DNA of 64,000 nucleotides from Apoderus coryli (taxonomy: Eukaryota; Arthropoda; Insecta; Coleoptera; Attelabidae): NCBI GenBank assembly GCA_911728435.2, contig OU452206.1, forward strand, positions 15,840,297 through 15,904,296, given 5' to 3'. Below, piece by piece: positions 23,300 to 33,394 of the stretch. The position numbers and the translations under genes are program-made. How positions within the stretch are numbered: the stretch's first letter is position 1; every line of letters starts with the position of its first letter. The notes beneath the pieces are model-generated. The model saw only the letters and a list, made by a program, of their open reading frames with translations, did not search any database and was not told the DNA's origin.

Positions 23300-24148
23300 T
23301 CATATCGTGTCCCAAGATAGCATTGGAATCTTGGAAACGGTAGGAGTTACAATTTCGGTTAAATTAGAGAAAAATTGTACAATTTAAACACCTTTTAAAT
23401 GGTGTTTTCAAAAGTAAGTAGTTTTTGAGAATTTTTTAAAAAACTATTTTTTGTAATTTTTGTTTTTATTTATTTCTGACGATATTTTTACAGATATAAA
23501 AACATAAAAAGCACTTTCTTATTTTCACTTTTTGAGGAGAATAAGATAGCGTTTACAAATTTTTACTACAACGTTTCGTTTTTGAAAAACCATCATCAAC
23601 TTGGTTTTTTTAAACACGGCCCTGGACTTTTTATTGTTAAATTTAAATCCATTTTCAATTCGAAAATAGGTGGTATATCTATATAAGAAAAACCGCCAAA
23701 GTTTGGCACTTATTTTGCGTGAAACACGCATCTGAGAAAGTTGTTTTTTAATAACTTCAAAAAGCACAAAAATTTCTACAAAATTTAAAAAACCGCGTAG
23801 AAAAGAAAATGTTGTACTGAGAGCTACATAAATTGGCAAAATTTAACAAATAAAAATCCAGTTGCCGTATTTAAAAACACGAAGTTGATGATGGTTTTTC
23901 AAAAACGAAACGTCGTAGTGAAAATTTGTAAACGCTATCTGATTCTCCCCAAAAAGTAACAATGAGAAAGTCCTTTTAATTTTTTTATATCTGTAAAAAT
24001 AACGTCAGAAATAAATAAAAACGAAAATTACAAAAAATTGTTTTTTCAAATAGGTATTCTCGAAAACGGCTAAAGTTACTCTATTTTGGAAAACACCATT
24101 TAAAAGGTGATTCCAATGCTATCCCATTCTTATCTTGGACACCCTGTA
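23300..24148. mobile_element. Foldback element G (~350-bp arms)
   Basis: The right end GGACACCCTGTA at 24148 belongs to the TACAGGGTGTCC class; the left end near 23300 is eroded. Arms 23300-23650 and about 23830-24148 are inverted copies (ATAGCATTGGAATC, ACGTTTCGTTTTTGAAAAAC, GAAATAAATAAAAAC). The spacer is about 170 bp and non-coding. The long open frame on the minus strand here is only part of the arm. Confidence 0.75.
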
Positions 24149-24954
24149 TACGGATAAAATGATGTCTCACAAGACAGATAGATATCTTTGTGAACAAACC
24201 CAATGATTTGGATTTATACTTATTTCTACCAGTGAATACCAAATCACCAAAATATATATTGTGTCCAACTGTAATTATCTAAATTATAATAGCCCAAATT
24301 GTTCCGCATTTGGCAACGATGTCTGTCTATCAGACCTTGAAGATCTAATAAAAGTGAATGTAACTAACCAAAACACATATGTGGATAGGTAGGCTATATA
24401 TTTACTGACATATGTACCTAGTATTATGATTGTTATTATTAAAATTGTGTGTCTATATGTGTAAGGACTATAAGATATGTTTGCGTGTGTTTTTTCCTGA
24501 ATTCATTTTTAGGTAGGTAGCGAGAGGTTTTTTTTCGGATAACATGTCATTATACAAATATACGAGGTCTGTAGAAAAGAAATCATATAACAGATAGAAT
24601 TTTATAGTTGATTTACCAGTAAATACCATACCATACCAATAACGAAGCCTTTACAAAAAGTGGTAAATTAAAAGTTTGACTTCGATATTTTTGTAATAAT
24701 TTCTTACAAAAGAAAAATTCTTAGATAGGCATAGGGTTGCCAACTTTTAATTTTGATTTGTCGGGACATTTGTACCAAATTGTCAGGACCTTTGATGCAA
24801 AATCGGGACATACTCGTAAAAAAAGAAGCAAAACAATAAAAATAAAATATTTTTTTTAATTTCACCGGAAATACTTGGTTTTGGTCATTTTATACATAAA
24901 TAAGTAGTTTTAAAAATATGTATGTCTGTCTGTATCCACGAAAACGCAAAAACC
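24149..24954. other. Intron sequence; no gene
   Basis: Nothing coding is recognised. TAGGGTTGCCAACTTTTAA near 24730 resembles the CAGGGTTGCCA-type ends of hAT MITEs, but no partner end was found. Confidence 0.4.
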
Positions 24955-26560
24955 ACTTAACAGATTTTAACCAAATTTGGTACAAAAATACTATTGGACA
25001 TGGCAAGGCGCTGATTAGATTTTGGGAAACATTGAACGTAGGCAAGGGGTTTAAAAGAGGGTTCAAAATTTAAAAAAATCATAGTTCTTAAACTTATCCG
25101 AAATACTGTATAATTTTTTATGCATTTAATTGAATATAACCTAAAATATTGAATATAAAATATTAGACCACATTGCCGTTCGAAAATAGTGTAAAATGGG
25201 GTAAAAAAGATTTAAAAAAACGTATTTGTAAAACATAGCAGAAATATTAACTAGTTATTTATAACTTTGATAGAATATAACCTATAAAATGTGTCATAAA
25301 TATCTTACTTTCATAGGCGTTCGTAAATAGTGGAAAATGGGTCAAAAGCATAAAAAATATATATTTCCTAAACTTCGAAATATGGAATAATTTTTCATAC
25401 TTGTGATAGAATATAACCTAAAAAATGTTACATAAAAGAATTGGTTCACACAAGCTTCGAAAATAGTCTAAAAAAAGAGTTAAAAACGAAAAAAAATGTT
25501 TCCCAAATATACCAGAAAAATTGGCTAATTATATATAGCTTGGATATAAGATAACCTACAAAATGCAGCATAAAATTTTTATTTACATAAACGTTCGTAA
25601 ATAGTAGAAAAAGGTGTAAAATAAAAAAATATTTAAAATGTAAAATTTTTTATATTTAACTAGTTGAATTGAATTGACAAAAATTAATGTACCGTGAAAG
25701 TTCTATAAAAGGGTCAGAAAAATTTTGTATCCGTGATAACTCAAAAACCACTTAACGGATTTGAACTACATTGAGTACGAAAATACTACAGGATATTTAT
25801 AGGTGGTGATTAACATTAAGCGTAGGCAAGGGGTTTAAAAGAGGGTTCAAAATTTTAAAAAATCATAGTTCCTAAACTTATTCGGAATATGGAATAATTT
25901 TTTATAGTTGTGATAGAATATAACCTAAAAAATGTTACATAAATGAACTGGTTCACACAGGGGTTCGAAAATAGTGTAAAAAAGGGTCAAAAACGAAAAA
26001 AAAAATGTTTTCCCAAATATAATAAAATTGGCTAATTATATATATTGTAACGAAGTAGGGTTCGACAGGCCAAAACAAACTAAATTGATGGTATTTGTTT
26101 ATTTTTGCAGTTCCCTAAATAAAAGGTCACATATTACAAAATAATTCTATTTCGCCAGAGCTAAAACTTATATAATTATACAATGAAAACAGACTTACCT
26201 AATTATCTATCTTTAATTAAAACCACTAAATTTAAGGAACTGTAAAAAATAAATGAATGAAAATAATATGCTACTGAAATTTCGATATCAAGTTACATTT
26301 TTTATAAAAATAGATATATATTTATTTATTCTGACCTGCTAGGTATAGACCTCCGTTGGCCAGAAAAGGAACTACAAAAATAGATTTCACCTTTATATTT
26401 ATTTATTCAAACAAAACACTAAACTTATAAATTTCGTTACAATATATAGCTTTGATATAAGATAACCTACAACATGCACCATAACAATTTTGTTTACATA
26501 GACGTTCGTAAATAATAGAAAAGGGGTCAAAATAAATTTTATAATAAAACTAAAAAAAAT
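24955..26560 (+). repeat. Diverged tandem array, unit ~135 bp, with longer-range duplication
   Basis: A unit of about 135 bp recurs from about 25080. Each copy contains GATAGAATATAACCTA, then ATAAA, then (G)GCGTTCGTAAATAGT or TTCGAAAATAGT, then a GGGTCAAAA-like run. At least seven diverged copies can be read. A header (AAAACCACTTAACGGATTT ... AGGCAAGGGGTTTAAAAGAGG) occurs twice, near 24950-25080 and 25735-25860, so a larger block was also duplicated. The array is split at 26046-26441 by a solo-LTR-like insertion. Confidence 0.75.
26046..26441. mobile_element. Solo-LTR-like insertion (TGTAACGAAG...CGTTACA)
   Basis: The 396-bp segment begins TGTAACGAAG and ends TTTCGTTACA, an inverted pair, with ATATAT on both sides. 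It interrupts a unit of the tandem array, so its limits are fixed by the resumed unit (TAGCTTTGATATAAG). TG...CA ends, the short direct repeat and the lack of coding potential suggest a solo LTR. A short MITE with 10-bp ends is the alternative. Confidence 0.65.
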
Positions 26561-27730
26561 CTATTATTTTGCGTACAAGAACTTGGCCTAGAAGATCTGA
26601 AATATAAAAGAGAAGAAAAAGGAACAAAACCCGATACTTAAAAAAATAGCTGATGTCTAAAACAAAAAAAATATTTATAAATTTTAGATAAATGACAAAA
26701 AGGTCATAAAATTATTACTTTTACACTTAAATATGGAGAGCCATTCGTGCCTCGAGCGCAACAGTTTATTGGCTTTTTAATGTCACTGCAAATTTGATCG
26801 ATTTAAGAATGCAAAATTCTTCATATAGGAGGTCGAAATTAATTTGTTCATCAACATCATGAAATTCCACATTAAAAGAAAAAATTTTTAATTTAAATAA
26901 TTACGAATAGAAAAATCAAATCTTGATGTCAAGTATTCAAGAACGTGTTTGTAAAAATTAAGACATATCCGCCGAACATTAACAGCAAGCAAGAGCTTCA
27001 GGTAAGCTTTTGAGCAAGTTGCTGCAAAGAAATTCAACAAACGAATCTTCAATTCTTTGAGCAAGTTTTAACTGCCGATTTCGCCGAAAGTTCTGATCGA
27101 GACATTAGGCGTACTGACAAGGGTCTTGTGTGATTTAGTAATAAATCTCAAATGGTACACCCTGTATATTATATATATATATAATATTTTAAGACAATCA
27201 AATTCCCTTTCAAACAATGTGCCATCTTCCTATTTCCTATTGTAAATCGCCTACGACAAAGGCGGCAAAGGTTATTGTGTTTTTTTAATTTTAATTTCCC
27301 TAATTTACATTTTATCCGACCTCGTATATACATGTGACTGCGTATAATGTATAATATGTAAAACGTTCGTCATTTTGAGCAAGTAATACATCAAGAGAGC
27401 AGTGGCTGCTGTTTGGGTCGTTAAACTTTGTAACGATAGGCCTCCAAACCATCGTCTAAAAAAAGGAAAATGGGCGGCGAGAAAAAAAAATACAATAAAT
27501 AAATATACAACATGACTGATAATATTTTTAGCGCGCAAACATAATACATACAAATATAATTTGCCAATATTCGTGTATATATCATTTGTGTGATGAATTT
27601 TTATCTCTCGGCCATATTATCTGTCACTTTCTATTCTCTCAAAATTTATTTTCAGCTGTTAAAAGTTAAGGTGTAATAACATTTGGGAATTTTTATTGCA
27701 AATGGTTACGAGATACTCGTACCTACTATT
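26561..27730. other. Intron sequence; no gene
   Basis: No recognised coding sequence. ACACCCTGTATATT near 27151 is an isolated TACAGGGTGT-type end, followed directly by an (AT)n run at 27164-27186. Confidence 0.4.
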
Positions 27731-28544
27731 TTTCTTCTTACAAAATCTTTATGAGTATTTTTTTAACGTTTTCAACGAAATAAATATTACGAGGGTGGTT
27801 TGATAAGATTGAAAGTGCGTGAGTCGGTTGCGGCTGTAGTACGAGGGTCGCTTTTTATATTTCGGGATTTGGCAACCCTGGCAACTGATAGCTCTATCGT
27901 AAAGTTGGACATTTTTGAGGTTATACGTACTCAGAACGTTTTGACATACGAGGGCTACTTGTGTTGAAATGAAATTAAATCGTGATCATTTTCGTGCGAT
28001 TATTTTTTACAACTTTCGCCTGGATTAACTCAGCAACAGTGCATGGATGAACTTAATTCAATTTTTGGCAATGAAGCTACATCAAGGACCAGTGTTTATC
28101 GATGGTATAGTGAATTCAATCGTGGTCGTAGTTGACTCCAAGACGAATTTCGTGAAGGTCGTCCAAAATCAGTTCTTGTTCCGAAAACCATTGAAGCTGT
28201 GCGCGAACTGATATTGCAAGATCGTCATGTGACCTATCAAGAGATTGAGACAACCTTAGGCATTAGTGGGACCAGCATACATTCAATGTTGCATAAACCA
28301 TAAACTGTCAAAAAAATTTGTTCGCGTTGGATCCCACACAATTTGTCAATCGCTCAAAAAAAGGCTCCTGCCGATTGGTCGAAAGAAATTCTCAAAAAAT
28401 ACGATCGCGGGGCTTCGCGTCTATGACATCATGACAGGTGATGAATCGTGAATTTACGCGTATAAGCCCGAAAGTAAACAGCAGTCGACTGTATGGGAGA
28501 TGAGCCAAATCCAACGAAAGTTGTTCGCGCACGAAGCACTTCCA

Positions 28545-28801
28545 TCAGATCAGATTTTAATGCAGGATTTGGCCCACCAATAAGACAAGCTATATCTCTT
28601 TGCCTCATTCCAAGTACGAACGCTGATTGAATCTCCTTTCCAGTTCCGAACTGCTAAAAGCCCTGCTTCAAAATCAAGACAGATTGTTGTCGACTCATCG
28701 AGAGTTTTAAGTAGACTAGTTTTGCCGATTCTATAAGGTCCAAAGATTACCATTTTTACACCTGTTACTCTTTCTTCGTTACTTATTATTTTTAGAGTCA
28801 T
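28545..28801 (-). pseudogene. Phage-type P-loop ATPase, N-terminal fragment
   Basis: Starts MTLKIISNEERVTGVKMVIF at 28801. Walker A is GPYRIGKT (about residues 20-27); a Walker B-like strand TTICLDFEAG follows, then GDSISVRTWNEA. After NEA a single-base shift is needed: the other frame reads RDIACLIGGPNPALKSD, which continues the family exactly. This matches small RecA-like/AAA_24 ATPases of bacterial phages and prophages (replication or recombination regions). The full protein should be about 200-250 residues; only about the first 85 remain, and the rest is cut at the mariner boundary. No intron. A bacterial origin is inferred from the family, the Shine-Dalgarno site and the neighbour. Confidence 0.75.
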
Positions 28802-28804
28802 AAT

Positions 28805-28812
28805 CTCCCCCT
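28805..28812 (-). promoter_or_regulatory. Shine-Dalgarno-like site before the ATPase start
   Basis: On the minus strand AGGGGGAG stands three bases before the ATG at 28801-28799. A purine-rich block at this distance supports ATG 28801 as a bacterial start. Confidence 0.6.
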
Positions 28813-28856
28813 ATGTTTTATATACATACCGGAATGGTTCTCTGTTGTCGGAGGTT

Positions 28857-28997
28857 CTAGAAAACTTTTTTTGTATGTCGTCTTATTCTTCTGAGAATGT
28901 CATAGACTGTTGTCCTTGCTATTCTACGTATTTCAGCTACTTCTGGAACACTAAAGATTTCTAGCTGTCTGCATAGAACTTGCCATTCTTGAGGGTC
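28857..28997 (-). pseudogene. Helix-turn-helix protein, C-terminal fragment
   Basis: An open frame of 46 codons ends at TAG 28857-28859: EWQVLCRQLEIFSVPEVAEI, then RRIARTTVYDILRRIRRH. The pattern VPEVAEIRRIARTTVYDIL is a typical helix-turn-helix of small phage or bacterial DNA-binding proteins. It lies 55 bp upstream of the ATPase start in the same direction, as in a phage operon. The N-terminus is missing at the mariner boundary. The exact family is not identified. Confidence 0.65.
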
Positions 28998-29494
28998 GCC
29001 TGTTTTTTCGGAAAAACTGGACATGTCGCAGCCGTACCACTAGAACAACGCAGAACAGTCAATTCTGAGTGGTACGCAACCATTTGTTTACCAGTTCCAA
29101 GAAATCAGGAAAACCAACCGCCGAAGACGGATCATTCTTCACCACGACAATGCGAGCTCTGACACATCGGCTCAAACAACGGCATTTTTGAGCACCCAAA
29201 ACATCGATTTGATGAGTCATCCGCCGTATAGTCCTGACTTGACACCGAATGACTTCTTTTTATTCCCGTACCATACTGAGAGGTCAACGTTTTTCGACAC
29301 CTGAAGAAGCGCTTGCTGCATTCAGAATGCATGTTTTGGAGATACCTCAATCAGAGTGGCAAAAGTGCTTCGACAATTGGTTCAAACGCATGCAAAAGTG
29401 TATAGATCTTCATGGGGAATATTTTGAAAGTGATAACGATGATTAATATTTGTCTTTATTCTCTAATCCCGAAATATAAAAGGCAACCCTCGTA

Positions 29495-29998
29495 TACATC
29501 TCAACTGAGCGCGTGCATCACATTTTCGATGAATATTTGAATACCAACAAGCTGTCTTCGCGAGGGATGTCGCGATTGGTCGATGGTTTCTTCTTACAAA
29601 ATCTTCATGAGTATTTTTTTAAATTGAAATAAATATTACCAGGGTGATTTGATAAGATTGAAAGTGCGTGAGTCATCTCAGACTGAGCGCGTGCATCACA
29701 TTTTGCATGAATATTTGAATCTGAAAAATCTGGGTGACGCGATTGCTCACCATCGACCAAAAATACAACCGTCTGACCACTTCAAAGGAGTCTTTGGAGT
29801 CCTTCTACGGTTGAACGTGCATCGCAGAGGCCAACAAAGTTATGACCACAGTTTTATGGGATTCCTTGAAGCGAAGAAAAAAGGATTGTTTCATCAGAAC
29901 AATATTGGGCTACGAACTACTCGTGTGAAAAAGTTTCTCGATTATTTCGCCGGTCGGCAAGGCAAGGCATTTTTCGAAGATAGTTTATAATACAAACT
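29495..29998 (+). pseudogene. Mariner fragments, partly in duplicate
   Basis: TERVHHI(F/L)..EYLN occurs near 29505 and again near 29688, each after GATAAGATTGAAAGTGCGTGAGTC (also at 27802). The TTCTTACAAAATCTT(T/C)ATGAGTATTTTTTT text is at 27738 and 29589. So a unit spanning this mariner has been tandemly duplicated. The second copy has internal deletions and ends in a transposase-like C-terminus (AGRQGKAFFEDSL, stop at 29988). No complete catalytic set. Confidence 0.65.
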
Positions 29999-30835
29999 TA
30001 TATTATGTGTGTGTCGCCTACAGTTATTAGGTGTTTGATCCTTATCTCACCATCTCATCTCGTCTTCTAATCTCTTTTTTTTTCTGATATTCATGTATAG
30101 GTATAATATATTATTAATGTAGATTTATTAGGTAATACTGTTTGTGCTTTTTCTGTTTGTGTTTTTTTTTTTTTTTTGAAGGATAAACATATGTTTATGT
30201 CTTTTGTTGATTTTGTTTTTCACAGGGTTAAAATTTATATCAGTACATACTGCCTTTTTAACCCTTTTTGTAGTTCTACATTATTTAGTTAGTAAGTTTA
30301 AGTTGTATAATCTTTTTGTTTTATAGAACTGCAAATAAACTGATTTATTATTATTAATAAACTATTTGAAAAAGACAGAAAATAATTTTGCAACTTAGTT
30401 TAGCAAACCAAATATCAAATAATAATTAATCGTTAATATCCGGTAACTGTTATTTATTAACTGTATATATCCTGTCCTTCCTCTAAATTGATAGATAGTT
30501 TATCAAATGAGTATTTACATTAACTTAATGAGCAAAATACACGTAACGAAAATAGCACTACTAATACCTATAAAATGTAATTAAAACAATATTGTTATAA
30601 ATAAACAACACTATAAATATTTTAAATAAAAAAATTAATTGGTTTATTGATAATGATTAATGATTATTTATCTATTTGCGTTGTTTGCAACGAAACTAAA
30701 ATAACAAATTAAAAATTGAAATTTTAATCAAAAACAACTGCTTACAAGGTTCGTTTAATTAGTTTTTTCGAAAATCCTAGAGATGGTGCTGATGTGACTT
30801 GTTTTTATACAAGGTTATTCGTGAATTTGCTGTAA
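29999..30835. other. AT-rich intron sequence; no gene
   Basis: A T-run at 30161-30177 and generally high A+T. No coding sequence or defined repeat boundary seen. Confidence 0.5.
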
Positions 30836-31085
30836 CTTTCCCGCACAGGGAAGTATTGTGAACGCGCTAAAATAATTTTGAGATAAAGACGGATATAACC
30901 ATTTTGAAGTTCCCTGAGACAATTAAGACCATTTCCAGATGGAAGTCTGTCTGGCTGTGTGTGTGTGTATGTGTGTCTGTATGTATTCTGCCAGGATATC
31001 TCCCAAACGCTTTAACCAATTGAGCTAAATTTTCATATATCAGTAGGGGTCGAGTGCACTTTTTATCTGCTTAACAGCGATATGT
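30836..31085 (+). repeat. Dispersed repeat H, copy 2, with GT-rich segment
   Basis: CTTTCCCGCACAGGGAA, then GTGAACGCGCTAAAATA and CATTTTGAAGTTCCCTGAGAC match 8651-8745. Here it continues with a (GT)n-like stretch (30953-30985) and then CAAACGCTTTAACCAATTGAGC, a phrase common downstream in such insect repeats. Confidence 0.65.
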
Positions 31086-31089
31086 CACT

Positions 31090-32332
31090 TTTTATTTTAT
31101 TTATTTACTTATTTACGGGCAAACGCCCATTTTATACAAAATTACAATAAATATAAATAGTTCTACAATAAAACACTTCAAAAGAATTCGACAATCGAAA
31201 AATGTCAAATAAAAATCAATCACAAATAAAATGGATAATAATAATCTACACGATCAATACTTCACTATTATAAAGCAATATGGTACAACACAACGTATCA
31301 ATTATCAAAGAGGTGCCCTACTGAACCCAAAAAGGTATTTCTCGGGACAAAAAAATCCAGTGTCTTTTCACTGTCATTGGCGAGACGCATTGAGCGCGCC
31401 AAAAATGAATTGCAACCATAATTTGTTCTGGAATGTGACTTGTGAAACATACTCCTCGTACGCGTTGCACGATATGGAACATGAATTCCAATATTGCCCA
31501 AAAGATCGGGACAATTCAACCTTCCATTTATAAGGTCATACAATAAAATCAAATCATGTTTCTGTCGTCGATCACCCAGCGTGTCAATGCCAAGGTAGGA
31601 CTCTAAGTCGGCATATTATAATTCAAAACGATTCTCAAAAATAAAGTCTATGTGCAGTTTGTAGGCTAGGTATCTAAGAAATTTGTGCTGTACCTGCTCA
31701 ATTTTTGCTAGATGCACAGTATAATGTGGAGATCAGACAGCCGACGCATACTCAAGGCACGGTCTGACCAAACTTGTGTAAAGAAGCCTCAGAGAATCGA
31801 CATGTGTGAACTCCCGTGAGCAACGTTTAATGAAGCCAAGAACCTTCAGAGACCGATGCCAACCTCAGCCAACTTTATCAATAAGATTTTATGATTTACA
31901 CGATCGAAGGCTTTGGAGAAATCGGTATACACTGAATGTACCTCCGATCCACTCTCTAAAGCATCAATAATATGTTTCTCGAATACCTTGGGAATAATGC
32001 TGATTATACTGATAGGTCTATAATTCTTAATATTATGCCTGTCTCCAGACTTGTGTATAGGGGTAATCAAGCTGGACTTCCAGATCTCAGGAAAACAACC
32101 AGTGTTTAACAACATGTTATAAATAGCATGCAACGGTCTTGCCAGAACAAAACTGCAATGCTTTAATAATTTCAGAGGTAACCCATCTGGCCCAGGGCCC
32201 TTATTCGCGTCCAGAGTAGAAAGTTGTTGGTATATCTCCGATATTGAAATCTTTAGACAGCTATACTTAATATCATTAACACTAAGACGCTCAGCAACAT
32301 TGGCGAAGAGAAGACTTTTGATATTTGCCCCC
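31090..32332 (-). pseudogene. LINE, fingers and C-terminus joined by deletion
   Basis: On the minus strand the RT fingers are intact (LDANKGPGPDGLPLKLLKHC, PIHKSGDRHNIKNYRPISI, PKVFEKHIIDALE) up to motif A (VYTDFSKAFDRVNHKIL). The frame then jumps to the C-terminal region (LKVLGFIKRCSREFTHV, LRLLYTSLVRPCLEYASAVW, LYDLINGRLNCPDLLGNI, SRTNYGCNSF). GVPQG and xADD are deleted. A/T-rich 3' region with AAATAAATAA tail near 31090-31120. Jockey-like, antisense to tai. Confidence 0.85.
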
Positions 32333-32386
32333 ATAATTCTCGAGAAAATAGCGTTTAAAATGTCAGCAGTTAGTTAGTTGGAATGT
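32333..32386 (+). repeat. Dispersed repeat E, copy 2
   Basis: CCATAATTCTCGAGAAAATAG, CGTTTAAAATGTCAG and AGTTAGTTAGTTGGAA match 20664-20720. It lies between the LINE and element D. Confidence 0.6.
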
Positions 32387-32387
32387 A

Positions 32388-32730
32388 TACAAGGTATTTC
32401 TAAAATAGGTGGTCAAAATTTGTGAGCGAATTGGGGACGTCTAATCATGAAAAAAGCCTAAATTGCAATTTTTCGAAAATTCCTTATTTACAAAGATACA
32501 CGGTGTTAAAGATGACTGCCTGAGGATGATTTTTTTAAAATATTTTGGCAACGAGTAAAGATGAATGATCAAATGTAGCATATTTATTCACCTAGTTAAA
32601 TGTCGTAAACTGACATGAAATTGATTAAAAAAGGATGACCATAGGCGGGTAAACGGGGGAAAAACTTAAAGGTTTTCGAGAAATTCGAGTTTGAAAATTT
32701 TAGGACCAAACTGGTCCTTATTACACAGCA
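32388..32730. repeat. Element D, single copy just before tai exon 3
   Basis: Begins ACAAGGTATTTCTAAAATAGG and carries ACGTCTAATCATGAAAAAAGC, CGGTGTTAAAGATGACTGCC and AGGCGGGTAAACGG. These match, in inverted orientation, the right arm of element D at 16130-16453. It ends about 65 bp before the exon 3 acceptor. Confidence 0.7.
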
Positions 32731-32795
32731 TTAATAAAATTTTGGAAAAATTTTCGTTAGCAAACTGTATTTCAATATCAATTTGTTCTTTTCAG

Positions 32796-33117
32796 GGATG
32801 ATGCCTTAGGAACGACCGACCCTGGTGGCGGCGGTACCAGCTCAAGTATAGGAGGTCCTCTAATGACTAGTGTGGTAAACGGTACAGCACGCAATGGTCT
32901 ACCAACTGGCAACATGGGCAATGGTGCCGGTGGTAATAACGACAACTCCACTACTTCCTCAACTTCTTCTGCTTCATCTTCAGCTAATCTTCTGTCTGAT
33001 AATATACCACCTTCGATGACATCGAATTCATTGAACACATATATTGATGACGATTATTATCAATTTCCCACATCCTCCTCCTCCACGTGGGATCTTGAAA
33101 ATTGGCCGGATTGTAGG
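32796..33117 (+). CDS. tai: taiman exon (Gly/Ser/Thr-rich linker)
   Basis: Begins after CTTTTCAG; its first base completes the Gly codon of the PAS exon (HSIIG-DDALGTTDPGGG). It encodes a low-complexity stretch rich in Gly, Asn, Ser and Thr (residues about 341-447), with YIDDDYYQFPTSSSSTWDLE near the end, and ends in phase 0 at CCGGATTGTAGG before GTAAGT. No domain; it joins the PAS region to the receptor-interaction region, as expected for p160 proteins. A 261-bp palindrome starts 16 bp after the donor. Confidence 0.9.
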
Positions 33118-33133
33118 GTAAGTGTATTCGATA

Positions 33134-33394
33134 ATTACAGAAATTAATAATCCTTAAACATTAATAAAACATTAAACAAAGTAACAATATAGGGAATAAT
33201 CTTGACATTTAAAAAGAGAAAAAAAAAAGAGCGAAAAAAAAGAAAAACACAAAGTACGAACAATCACTCATTAGTGATTGTTCGTACTTTGTGTTTTTCT
33301 TTTTTTTTTCTCTTTTTTAATGTCAAAATTATTCCCTATATTGTTACTTTGTTTCATGTTTTATTAATGTTTAAGGATTATTAATTTCTGTAAT
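33134..33394. repeat. Near-perfect 261-bp palindrome in intron 3
   Basis: Bases from ATTACAGAAATTAATAATCC (33134) to GGATTATTAATTTCTGTAAT (33394) are self-complementary, with centre CAATCACT-CATT-AGTGATTG. I see only about three substitutions and one A-rich length difference of about 14 bp in arms of about 120-130 bp. The long open frame inside it is an artefact. Transcribed with tai, it would form a strong hairpin next to the exon 3 donor. Confidence 0.9.

Larger units (their letters stand above)
28541..28997 (-). other. Prokaryotic (prophage-like) DNA inside mariner
   Basis: The mariner reading breaks at CACTTCC (28534-28540) and resumes at GTCGCC (28995-29000). Judged from the usual mariner reading, only about 8 bp of it seem lost, and no target duplication is seen. 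The included 457 bp hold two gene fragments in one direction with a ribosome-binding site between them, a layout not expected in insect DNA. The lack of duplication suggests capture as filler during break repair, not transposition. A chimeric assembly is the main alternative. Confidence 0.75.
27969..29446 (+). pseudogene. Mariner transposase, interrupted by bacterial-type DNA
   Basis: The N-terminal part starts at ATG 27969 (MKLNRDHFRAIIFYNF; helix-turn-helix region QQQCMDELNSIFG, SVYRWYSEFNRG) with frameshifts and a stop. IEAVRELILQDRHVTYQEIE and the first catalytic block (YDIMTGDES) follow. It breaks off after TKVVRARSTS at about 28540. It resumes at about 28998 with VACFFGKTGHVAAVPLEQRR, LHHDNAS (second Asp), PPYSPDLTPND (third Asp, 34 residues after the second, DD34D) and the C-terminus QRFSTPEEALAAF ... 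DLHGEYFESDNDD. Several frameshifts besides the inclusion make it dead. Confidence 0.9.
27842..29492 (+). mobile_element. Mariner element with ~28-bp ends, carrying foreign DNA
   Basis: Ends CGAGGGTCGCTTTTTATATT and (complement) CGAGGGTTGCCTTTTATATT are flanked by TA (27840-27841, 29493-29494). Without the 457-bp inclusion (28541-28997) the length is about 1.2 kb, usual for mariner. It was inserted into another mariner-like copy: the sequence before 27840 and after 29494 reads on as one element also duplicated from 29583 on. Confidence 0.85.

Noticed and set aside
28541..28997. Functional insect gene on the minus strand
   Set aside because: The ATPase has a frameshift and is cut off at the mariner boundary, the upstream protein lacks its start, and the signals are bacterial.
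33202..33384. Open frame of 60 codons
   Set aside because: It lies wholly in the 261-bp palindrome and is rich in Lys/Phe from A- and T-runs.
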